From Arthrobacter cavernae (lineage in GTDB: Bacteria > Actinomycetota > Actinomycetes > Actinomycetales > Micrococcaceae): a stretch of 41,400 bases of DNA. A program made the position numbers and the translations under genes. Of this stretch, positions 16,549 to 23,530 are shown one piece after another (the first letter of the stretch is position 1; each line of letters begins with the position of its first letter). The stretch covers positions 1 through 41,400 of the forward strand of contig NZ_JAFNLL010000049.1 in assembly GCF_017368795.1 (NCBI RefSeq). The letters are read 5' to 3'. The notes under the pieces are model-generated. The model saw only the letters and a program-made list of their open reading frames with translations. It ran no database searches and was not told the origin of the DNA.

Positions 16549-18063
16549 TTACGCGCCGAACTTGGGCGTGTGGACGGAGCCGAGCGTGATGTGCACGGCC
16601 TGCTGGTCGGTGTAGAAGTCGATGGAGCGGTAGCCGCCCTCGTGGCCCAGGCCGGAGGCCTTGACGCCGCCGAACGGGGTGCGCAGATCCCGGACGTTGT
16701 GGCTGTTCAGCCACACCATGCCGGCCTCCACGTTCTGGGAGAAGTTGTGGGCCCGGCTCAGGTTCTGGGTCCAGATGTAGGCCGCCAGGCCGTACTTCGT
16801 GTTGTTCGCCAAAGCCAGCGCCTCGTCGTCGTTCTCGAACGGGGTGATCGCGACGACCGGGCCGAAGATCTCCTCCTGGAAGATCCGCGCGTCAGGCGCG
16901 ACGTCGGCAAACACCGTGGGCGCGATGTAGTTGCCTTCGGGGAGGTGCTCCGGGCGGCCGCCGCCGGCCAGGAGCCGGCCTTCGGACTTGCCGATCTCCA
17001 CGTACGAGGCCACCTTGGCGAAGTGCTCCGGGTGGACCAGGGCGCCCACCTGGGTCTTGGGGTCGTGCGGATCGCCCACCACGATGTTCTTGGCCCGGGC
17101 GGCGTACTTTTCGCAGAACTCCTCATAGATGGGGCGTTCCACCAGGATGCGGGAACCGGCGGTGCAGCGCTCGCCGTTGAGCGAGAAGACGCCGAACAGG
17201 GCGGAGTCGATCGCGGCGTCGAGATCGGCGTCGGCGAACACGACGCACGGCGATTTGCCGCCCAGTTCCATGGACAGGCCCTTGAGGTTGGCGGCGGCGT
17301 TGCGGAAGATCGTCTGGCCGGTGGTGGTCTCGCCCGTGAAGGAAATCAGGGGGACGTCCGGGTGCTTGACCAGTGCGTCGCCGGCTTCCTCGCCGAGGCC
17401 GTTGACCAGGTTGAAGACTCCGTCCGGCAGGCCGGCGTCCTTGAAGATCTGCGCCCACAGTGAGGCCGAAAGCGGCGTGAATTCGGCAGGCTTGAGGACC
17501 ACGGTGTTGCCGGTGGCCAGCGCCGGGGCCAGCTTCCAGGACTCGAGCATGAACGGGGTGTTCCACGGCGTGATGAGTCCGGCGACGCCGATCGGCTTGC
17601 GGTTGACGTAGTTGATCTGCGAGCCGGGGACCTTCATGGCGTCGTCGAACTGGGCGACGATCAGGTCGGCGAAGAAGCGGAAGTTCTCCGCGGCGCGCAG
17701 GGCCTGGCCCTTGGCCTGCGTGATCGGCAGGCCGGTATCGAAGGTTTCGAGCTCGGCGAGCCGCTCTTCCTGGGCCTCGACCGCGTCGGCGATCTTGTTC
17801 AGCACGCGGGCACGTTCGCGCGGCTTCATCCTCGGCCACGGACCGTTGGTGAACGCTTCGCGGGCGGCGGCGACGGCGAGATCGATGTCTTCCTTCTGGC
17901 CAGCCGCGGCCGTGGCGTAGTTGGTGTTGGACACCGGGTCCAGGACGTCGAAGGTCTTGCCGGACACGGAATCCACGAACTCGCCGTTGATGTAGTGCTG
18001 GATGTGGGTGGGCAGGTCCTGGGGGACGTAGTGGGTAGTGGTTTCAGGAGCAGTGAACGTCAT
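16549..18063 (-). CDS. hpaE: 5-carboxymethyl-2-hydroxymuconate semialdehyde dehydrogenase
   Basis: A 504-residue NAD-dependent aldehyde dehydrogenase. It oxidises the ring-cleavage product of HpaD to 5-carboxymethyl-2-hydroxymuconate. Catalytic residues are visible: N168 in TPWNTPF, E266 in SMELGGKSP and the nucleophile C300 in NGERCTAGSR. The cofactor-binding SFTGETTTG (241-249) and the C-terminal PFGGVKASGLGHEGG are standard. Its Shine-Dalgarno (AGGAAGA) overlaps the stop codon of the upstream regulator gene, so translation is probably coupled. The pathway assignment comes from the flanking hpaD, hpaH and hpaI genes. Confidence 0.93.
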   Translation of the reverse strand: MTFTAPETTTHYVPQDLPTHIQHYINGEFVDSVSGKTFDVLDPVSNTNYATAAAGQKEDIDLAVAAAREAFTNGPWPRMKPRERARVLNKIADAVEAQEERLAELETFDTGLPITQAKGQALRAAENFRFFADLIVAQFDDAMKVPGSQINYVNRKPIGVAGLITPWNTPFMLESWKLAPALATGNTVVLKPAEFTPLSASLWAQIFKDAGLPDGVFNLVNGLGEEAGDALVKHPDVPLISFTGETTTGQTIFRNAAANLKGLSMELGGKSPCVVFADADLDAAIDSALFGVFSLNGERCTAGSRILVERPIYEEFCEKYAARAKNIVVGDPHDPKTQVGALVHPEHFAKVASYVEIGKSEGRLLAGGGRPEHLPEGNYIAPTVFADVAPDARIFQEEIFGPVVAITPFENDDEALALANNTKYGLAAYIWTQNLSRAHNFSQNVEAGMVWLNSHNVRDLRTPFGGVKASGLGHEGGYRSIDFYTDQQAVHITLGSVHTPKFGA

Positions 18064-18074
18064 TGTTTTTCTTC

Positions 18075-18773
18075 CTAACTGGCGGCGGTGGGTGCGGTGG
18101 TTGTCTGGGCGAGGTACGCATCCAGGGTGGCGGCGCGGTGGCGGCGGGCGGCGTGTTCGATCGTGTCGGCGTCGGCGTTGCTTTCGATGAGCTGCAGCAG
18201 CGCCTCGTGTTCGTCCACGGAGTCGTGCGCCCGGCCGGGGACAAAGCGGAACGTCGAGGACCTCAGCGAGGCGAGCCGGTTCCAGCCGCGGTGGACCAGG
18301 TCCAGGATGTGCGGGTTGGGGCAGTGTTCAAAGAGGACGCTGTGGAAGTCCTGGTTGAGCGCGGTGAAACGGACGGGGTCGAAATGCTCCAGGCACTCGC
18401 GCATCTCCTCGTTCACGGCACGCGCCCGGGCGATGTCCGCGGCACCGATCAGGGGGGCGGACAGTGCCGTGGCGGCGCCTTCGACGATGCTCAGGGTCTG
18501 CATCGTGTACAGGTACTCTGTCGGATCGATGCCGGACACCGTGGCGCCGACGTTCCGCTCGAACTTCACCAGCCCTTCGGCTTCGAGGCGCCGGATCGCC
18601 TCGCGGACCGGGACCACGCTGACGCCGAGGTCCTCGGCAATCTTGGCGAGCACCAGCCGGTAGCCCGGCGTGTAGGCGCCCTCTACGATCCGGGCCTTGA
18701 CGGCGGCATACGCCTGCTCGGATTTGCTGCCCAGCTTGCTGCCGGCGGAAACGCCGACGGCGGTGTCAGTCAC
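18075..18773 (-). CDS. GntR/FCD transcriptional regulator of the hpa operon
   Basis: A 232-residue regulator with an N-terminal winged helix-turn-helix (about residues 17-83; YRLVLAKIAEDLGVSVVPVREAIRRLEAEGLV) and a C-terminal FCD ligand-binding domain containing histidines typical of its metal/carboxylate pocket (FTALNQDFHSVLFEHC; HDSVDEHEALLQ). Its start overlaps the end of the upstream fusion gene by eight bases, so it is made from the same mRNA as the enzymes. Most such regulators repress and are released by a pathway intermediate. The palindrome TCGTATACGA at 20316-20325 is the natural candidate operator, giving autoregulation. Ligand unknown. Confidence 0.88.
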   Translation of the reverse strand: MTDTAVGVSAGSKLGSKSEQAYAAVKARIVEGAYTPGYRLVLAKIAEDLGVSVVPVREAIRRLEAEGLVKFERNVGATVSGIDPTEYLYTMQTLSIVEGAATALSAPLIGAADIARARAVNEEMRECLEHFDPVRFTALNQDFHSVLFEHCPNPHILDLVHRGWNRLASLRSSTFRFVPGRAHDSVDEHEALLQLIESNADADTIEHAARRHRAATLDAYLAQTTTAPTAAS

Positions 18774-20265
18774 TGTGCGCCCCTCCCCATTCCTCGTACT
18801 TGGCGCGCCAGACGGCGTTGAGCGGGTAGAGCCCGTCCACGCTGTGGCCCTCCTGGACCATCTGCGCGATGAACGTTTCCTCGCGCTCCTGGGCGATCGA
18901 GTCGTCCGCGAGTTCCTCGGCGAGGGCCGGCGGGATCACCAGGATGCCGTCGGCGTCGGCCACGATGATGTCTCCGGGCTGCACGGTGGTGCCGCCGCAG
19001 GCGATGGTGATGTCCGTGTCCCAGGGGATGTGGCGCCGGCCCAGCACCGCCGGGTGGGCGTTGGCGAAGTACGTGGGCATCTCCAGCTCCGCCACGGCGG
19101 TGAAGTCGCGGACGCCGCCGTCGGTGATGATGGCGGCGGCGCCGCGGACCTGGGCGCGCAGCGCGAGGATGTCCCCCACGGTGCCCGTGCCCTTCTCGCC
19201 GCGGGCCTCCATGACCAGGATTTCGCCGTCGTTAACGGAATCGATGGCGCGCTTCTGTGCGTTGAAGCCGCCGCCGTGCGTCTTGAAGAGGTCTTCACGG
19301 TTGGGTACGTAGCGCAGGGTCCGGGCGAGCCCGACGACGCGCCGGTCCGGGCGGGTGGCCTGCAGGCCGTCGATGCTGACGTTGTCCAGGCCGCGCTTGC
19401 GCAGCTGGCTGGAGAGGGTGGCGGTGCAGACGCTTTCGAGCTTTTTCTTCAGTTCCGGTGTCAGCACGAAGGCGGCGGCTGTCTGCAATGGGGCGAGTCC
19501 CGCTGCTTCGCGCGAACCGTACGCCTCTTCCCGCTGCGCGTCATCAGCCTTGGGCCGGGCACCAAAGCCGGCGAACGGCGTCGTGCCTTCCACGACGGCG
19601 GTGGCCAGGCGGCCGCTGCTGAAGTCACCGGCGGTGACCTCAACCTCGACGACGTCGCCCGGCTTGGCGACGGAGGCGCCGGCCGGGGTGCCGGTGAGGA
19701 TGATGTCGCCGGGTTCCAGGGTGAGGAGCTGGGAGAGGTCCGCGACGAGTCGGGCGAAGGGGAACAGAAGGTCTTCGGTGGTGTCGTCCTGGACGAGCTC
19801 GCCGTTGTGCCAGGTGCGGATCCGCAGTTTTGTCGGGTCCACGGAGTCAGCGGCGATCAGTCCCGGGCCCACCGGGGTGAAGCCGTCGCCGCCCTTGGAG
19901 CGGACGTTGGAGCCTTTGTCCGCGTAGCGCAGATCGTAGACGCCGAGGTCGTTGCTGGCGGTGACCCATTCCACGCGGCTCCAGGCCTCCTCGACGCTGA
20001 CGCGGCGGGCGGCGGTGCCGATGACGAGCGCAATTTCGCCCTCGTAGCCGAGCAGTTCGCAGCCGGCGGGGCGCTCCACGGTGCCGGGGTTCTCGGCAGA
20101 CCCGAGAGCCAGCGAGGAGGATGGCTTCAGGAAGTAGGAGGGCTGTTCCGGGGTGCGTCCGCGCTGGGCGGCGCGGCTGGGGTAGTTGATGTGGACCGCA
20201 ATGACCTTGCGCGTCCGGGCCAACATGTCCTGCGTCAGTTCCGGGGTGGTGGATCCCTCGGTCAC
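18766..20265 (-). CDS. FAH hydrolase-RraA-like fusion, HpaG equivalent
   Basis: A 499-residue two-domain protein. Residues about 20-235 are a fumarylacetoacetate-hydrolase-type domain: GYEGEIALVIG (metal ligands E75 and E77), ASNDLGVYDLR, KGGDGFTPVGP and GDIILTGTPAGAS. Residues about 265-490 are an RraA/HMG-aldolase-like domain: GTGTVGD (G364, D365), then TDGGVRD (R386, D387), the G-x(20)-R-D pattern of class II pyruvate aldolases/oxaloacetate decarboxylases. Known HpaG enzymes have two FAH domains that decarboxylate 5-oxopent-3-ene-1,2,5-tricarboxylate and isomerise the product. Here the RraA-like domain may take over the decarboxylation; that is inference. It is the first gene of the operon. 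The start at 20265 has GAGGAGG upstream. Confidence 0.88.
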   Translation of the reverse strand: MTEGSTTPELTQDMLARTRKVIAVHINYPSRAAQRGRTPEQPSYFLKPSSSLALGSAENPGTVERPAGCELLGYEGEIALVIGTAARRVSVEEAWSRVEWVTASNDLGVYDLRYADKGSNVRSKGGDGFTPVGPGLIAADSVDPTKLRIRTWHNGELVQDDTTEDLLFPFARLVADLSQLLTLEPGDIILTGTPAGASVAKPGDVVEVEVTAGDFSSGRLATAVVEGTTPFAGFGARPKADDAQREEAYGSREAAGLAPLQTAAAFVLTPELKKKLESVCTATLSSQLRKRGLDNVSIDGLQATRPDRRVVGLARTLRYVPNREDLFKTHGGGFNAQKRAIDSVNDGEILVMEARGEKGTGTVGDILALRAQVRGAAAIITDGGVRDFTAVAELEMPTYFANAHPAVLGRRHIPWDTDITIACGGTTVQPGDIIVADADGILVIPPALAEELADDSIAQEREETFIAQMVQEGHSVDGLYPLNAVWRAKYEEWGGAHSD

Positions 20266-20423
20266 AGCGCCTCCTCTTCATCGAGCGTCGTCGTCTGACT
20301 TCATCAAGTACGAAATCGTATACGAAATACTATGGCGCGGGAATCACTGGACGTCAACCCCCTTTTTCGGGCGCTTCCGCGAAGTGCGTGCATTCTGTCG
20401 GTGGCCCGTCGTAGGGTACCGGC
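20266..20423. promoter_or_regulatory. Divergent control region with GTATAC operator
   Basis: TCGTATACGA (20316-20325) is a perfect palindrome fitting the TNGT-N2-ACNA pattern of FadR/VanR-type GntR regulators. The octamer TACGAAAT occurs twice in tandem, at 20309-20316 and 20321-20328, a 12-base period. The site is 51 bases before the first hpa gene (minus) and is the likely operator of the GntR protein encoded in the operon. TAGGGT (20412-20417), six bases before the ATG at 20424, is a leaderless-type -10 for the hydrolase gene. Confidence 0.6.
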
Positions 20424-21128
20424 ATGGACATCATCCTGGTTCCCGGATTCTGGTTGGACGCGTCGTCTTGGTCGGAGGTGACTCCACCGTTGATTGCCGC
20501 GGGGCACCAAGTGCACCCGCTGACCCTCCCCGGGCTTGAATCGCCCGGGGCACCACGCGCCGGCATTGGACTGCGCACCCATATCGACGCCGTCGTTTCG
20601 AAAGTGGACGCCCTTGACGGCAACGTAGTGCTGGTGGGCCATTCCGGCGGCGGCGCCATCATCCACGGCGTGGTCGATTCCCGCCCGGACCGCGTGGCCC
20701 GGGCCGTCTACGTGGACAGCGGCCCGCTGGGAGAGGGCGGCGTCATCAACGACGAACTGCCCGATGAAGGGGACGAGATCCCGCTGCCGCCGTGGGATGG
20801 CTTCGAGGAGGCTGACCTGGTGGACCTCGATGAGGAACTGCGCACGGCCTTCCTGGCCCGCGCCATCCCCCAGCCGAAGGGCGTCGCCGTCGAGCAGCAG
20901 CACCTCCACGACGTCCGCCGCTACGACGTCCCGGCCACGGTCATCGCCTGTGAGTTCCCGTCGTCCCTCCTGACGGAGTGGATGGAGTCCGGTCACCCGT
21001 TCGTGGCTGAACTGGCCCGCATCAGGGATGTCGAGCTCGTGGACCTGCCCACAGGCCACTGGCCGCAGTTCACCAAGCCGGCCGAGCTTGGCGCCGCGAT
21101 TCTTGCCGCCGTTGAGAGGACTGCGTGA
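20424..21128 (+). CDS. Alpha/beta hydrolase
   Basis: A 234-residue alpha/beta-hydrolase-fold protein. The N-terminal strand and oxyanion region is MDIILVPGFWLDASSW. The nucleophile elbow is LVGHSGGGA with the serine near residue 75. The probable catalytic histidine is in DLPTGHWPQFTKP near the C-terminus. This small compact form resembles the esterase/EstC-like or MenH-like hydrolases of actinobacteria; the substrate is not known. It is divergent from the hpa operon, and no Shine-Dalgarno precedes the ATG. A TANNNT box six bases upstream suggests a leaderless mRNA. A role in arylacetate catabolism is possible from position alone. Confidence 0.85.
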   Translation: MDIILVPGFWLDASSWSEVTPPLIAAGHQVHPLTLPGLESPGAPRAGIGLRTHIDAVVSKVDALDGNVVLVGHSGGGAIIHGVVDSRPDRVARAVYVDSGPLGEGGVINDELPDEGDEIPLPPWDGFEEADLVDLDEELRTAFLARAIPQPKGVAVEQQHLHDVRRYDVPATVIACEFPSSLLTEWMESGHPFVAELARIRDVELVDLPTGHWPQFTKPAELGAAILAAVERTA

Positions 21129-21200
21129 CGTAGCCACGGGAAGCCCGGCGGGCGTGGATGCAGTTCACAGGCGACAGCTCACGGCGGCGCTCAAGGCAGA

Positions 21201-21794
21201 ATGGAGGGCATGACCCTTACGACATTCGCCCTCATCCGCCATGGCCAGACTGACTGGAACGCGGAGCGCCGGCTGCAGGGAGCCACCGATATTCCGCTGA
21301 ACGACGTCGGCCGCGGCCAGGCGCGCGACGCCGTCGAGGTTCTTTCCGGCTATGAATGGGACGCGATCGTATCTTCGCCGTTAAGCCGTGCGGCAGAGAC
21401 CGCCGATCTGATTGCCCACGGCCTGGGGCTCAGCGTAACCCGGCGCGTGCCGGAGCTCATCGAGCGCAGCTTCGGGCGTGCGGAGGGCCTGCAGGCCGGA
21501 CCCGAACTGGAAGCGCTGCGCATCCCCGGCGGCTTCCGCGGCGCCGAAAGCGAAGACGAGGCAGCCGGCCGCGGCTTGACCACACTGGACGCGTTGGCCG
21601 AGGAGTTCCGCGGCCGCCGCGTCCTGGTGGTCGCCCACGGCACGCTCCTTCGTGTGACCCTCAGCCGCGCCATTGGCCGCACCCTGCAAGGCATCGACAA
21701 CGCCGTACTCAACCTGGCCCACCACCATCCCGTTGGCGGCTGGGAGCTCGAATACTTCAATGGCCAACGGGTCATGGCTGCAGCCCAGGGCTGA
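21201..21794 (+). CDS. Histidine phosphatase family protein
   Basis: A 197-residue phosphoglycerate-mutase-like phosphatase with the phosphohistidine motif ALIRHGQTDWN near the N-terminus, SSPLSRAAETA, the acid/base glutamate region ELIERSFGRAEG, and the second histidine in LVVAHGTLLRV. It resembles the alpha-ribazole/2,3-bisphosphoglycerate phosphatase-type proteins, but the true substrate is unknown. Two starts are possible: ATG at 21201, and ATG at 21210 (MTLTTFAL), which has CAGAAT ending seven bases before it and could be leaderless. The latter matches the family N-terminus better. Confidence 0.87.
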   Translation: MEGMTLTTFALIRHGQTDWNAERRLQGATDIPLNDVGRGQARDAVEVLSGYEWDAIVSSPLSRAAETADLIAHGLGLSVTRRVPELIERSFGRAEGLQAGPELEALRIPGGFRGAESEDEAAGRGLTTLDALAEEFRGRRVLVVAHGTLLRVTLSRAIGRTLQGIDNAVLNLAHHHPVGGWELEYFNGQRVMAAAQG

Positions 21795-21826
21795 GCGGCG
21801 TCGGGGTCAGCAAGCAGGCGGCGATG

Positions 21827-22723
21827 TCAGCCGAGGCCGAGCAGCCTTGCGCCGTTGGTCCAGAGCACCGCACGCATCCAGTCGTCGCCAAGGCCCAGCC
21901 GGGCGAGGGCATCGAGCTGGTGGGCGTAGGGGTAGGGGATGTTGGGGAAGTCTGAGCCCAGGATGATCCGATCGCGCAGCGCGGGGAGCCGGGCAAGGTA
22001 GCTGTCCGGCATGGGAGCGAAGCCGTTGGTGAAGTCGGTTCCCACCATGGTGGTGTCCAGATGGACGTTGGGGTATTCCTCGGCGATGTCCGCGAAGGCG
22101 TCGTACTCGGGCATGCCCATGTGTGCGATGACAAGGACGAGCCGCGGGTGCGCGGCCAAGAGCCGGCGGATGCGGTCCGGACCGGTGAAGGGACCTGAGA
22201 GAGGCGCCGAGCCTGCATGGATGACCACGGGCGTTCCCGAGGTCTCGAGAGCCTCCCACACCTCGTCAAGGAGAGGATCATCCGGCGCGAAACCGCCGAC
22301 TTCCACATGGACTTTGAACAGTTGGGCCCCATCGGCGATGGCCTTGCGGACATAGTCCCCGGCGCCCGGTTCAGGGTAGAACGTGGCGCAGTGAAGTGCG
22401 CGCGGCGTCCTCAGGGCAAACCCGGCACTCCATTCATTCAGCCACTCCGCCATGCCGGCCTTGTGGGGATAGGACAGGGCCGGGATGGCCTTGAGCCCGA
22501 AGCGTCGAAGCTGCTCCAACCGCGATTGCTCACTCGTGCGGTAGTGGATCGGCCAGGCGCGGCCGTAGGATTCCTCGGCGCGGTCGAAGTAACCCCACAC
22601 CTTCCGCATCATTTCCTCCGGAAGGAAGTGCACGTGGATGTCCGCCAGCCCGGGAATCCCCAATGCGCTCAGGTAATCCGGAATGCCGGCGTCATCGCGG
22701 GGCCCAGGGGTGGTTGCGCTCAT
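21827..22723 (-). CDS. Amidohydrolase 2 family protein
   Basis: A 298-residue TIM-barrel protein of the amidohydrolase-related (ACMSD/LigJ-like) family. The metal-binding H-x-H is in LADIHVHFLPEEM near residue 28. Other landmarks are GAQLFKVHVEVGGF, the histidine in PVVIHAGSAP, LVIAHMGMPEY, and the aspartate in ILGSDFPNIPYPY. Members are metal-dependent hydrolases or decarboxylases of carboxylic acids. The actual reaction cannot be stated. Its start overlaps the stop of the upstream membrane-protein gene by four bases (ATGA), indicating a two-gene operon. Confidence 0.85.
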   Translation of the reverse strand: MSATTPGPRDDAGIPDYLSALGIPGLADIHVHFLPEEMMRKVWGYFDRAEESYGRAWPIHYRTSEQSRLEQLRRFGLKAIPALSYPHKAGMAEWLNEWSAGFALRTPRALHCATFYPEPGAGDYVRKAIADGAQLFKVHVEVGGFAPDDPLLDEVWEALETSGTPVVIHAGSAPLSGPFTGPDRIRRLLAAHPRLVLVIAHMGMPEYDAFADIAEEYPNVHLDTTMVGTDFTNGFAPMPDSYLARLPALRDRIILGSDFPNIPYPYAHQLDALARLGLGDDWMRAVLWTNGARLLGLG

Positions 22724-23226
22724 TGGGGGATCCTATCCTCCTTGCGCCGCCTGCCCGCCATGGCAATCACCACCACGGCGACAAGCGCCGCCAGGCTGAC
22801 CGCGTAGAGCAGCCCGCCCCACGGAGAATGGTCCCCTCCCCGTATGAAGAAGGCGTCGGCGAGCCCCATGCCGCCGGGAAATGCCGCGAACCAGTGCGAC
22901 GGCGCCCCGAGCACCAGAATCAGCAGCTCCAACACCACTGCGGTCCTGATGCGGGTGATTGACCCCGCCATGGCGCCGAGCACCACGGATGCCGCCAGCA
23001 CCACACCGACGGCGGCCCACGTCAGGACCTCAGGCGCAGCAAGCGTTTCGTTGGCACGGGCCATTTCGGCATGGATTTCCTCAAGGGTGGCGCCAGGAAC
23101 CGCAGCCAGCGGATTCCACACGAGGATCTGGAATGCCCCGGCAACCGCGTACCCCGCAACAAGCAGCAAGCCCACGGCCCCCGCAGCAACGGCGCGCCAC
23201 CGTCTGGATACTCCCCCACGTCCCAT
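22720..23226 (-). CDS. Four-helix membrane protein of unknown function
   Basis: A 168-residue integral membrane protein with helices at about 13-34, 66-87, 95-115 and 137-158, an external loop between helices 1 and 2, and a basic cytoplasmic tail (GRRRKEDRIPQ). I do not recognise a family. It is the first gene of a two-gene operon with the amidohydrolase and overlaps it by ATGA. Confidence 0.7.
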   Translation of the reverse strand: MGRGGVSRRWRAVAAGAVGLLLVAGYAVAGAFQILVWNPLAAVPGATLEEIHAEMARANETLAAPEVLTWAAVGVVLAASVVLGAMAGSITRIRTAVVLELLILVLGAPSHWFAAFPGGMGLADAFFIRGGDHSPWGGLLYAVSLAALVAVVVIAMAGRRRKEDRIPQ

Positions 23227-23530
23227 GCCCCTCAGGGTACAAGACGCCGCCGCGCAGGCTCAGGCTGGCGTGCGATTGTGCTCAATCATCCAGCCTTGCC
23301 CTCTCACCAAGGCCCGGAATTCCGGGGATCTTTGCTCGCCGCCGGCGAATGATTGAGCAGAATCCGACGTGCGGGGGCGGCATTCCCGACGGCGTCCGCA
23401 GCGAATGCGCCATCCGCACCCTTGTCAGCCACGTCACAGCTGCCGTACAGTTCTAGATCAAGACAAGAGTTCAACTATGGAACCTCAAGTTCCATAATCG
23501 AACAACCACACAAGGAAGTGAGGAAATCCC
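23227..23530. promoter_or_regulatory. Divergent control region with hydroxylase promoter and palindrome
   Basis: No gene is seen in these 304 bases. TTGTCA (23422-23427) and TACAGT (23446-23451), 18 bases apart, form a plausible promoter for the flavin hydroxylase. TATGGAAC (23476-23483) and GTTCCATA (23489-23496) are perfect arms around a 5-base spacer, just after the expected transcription start. The TGGAAC-N5-GTTCCA form resembles IclR-family sites. A repressor bound here would block transcription. No IclR-type gene is in the window. Confidence 0.5.
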
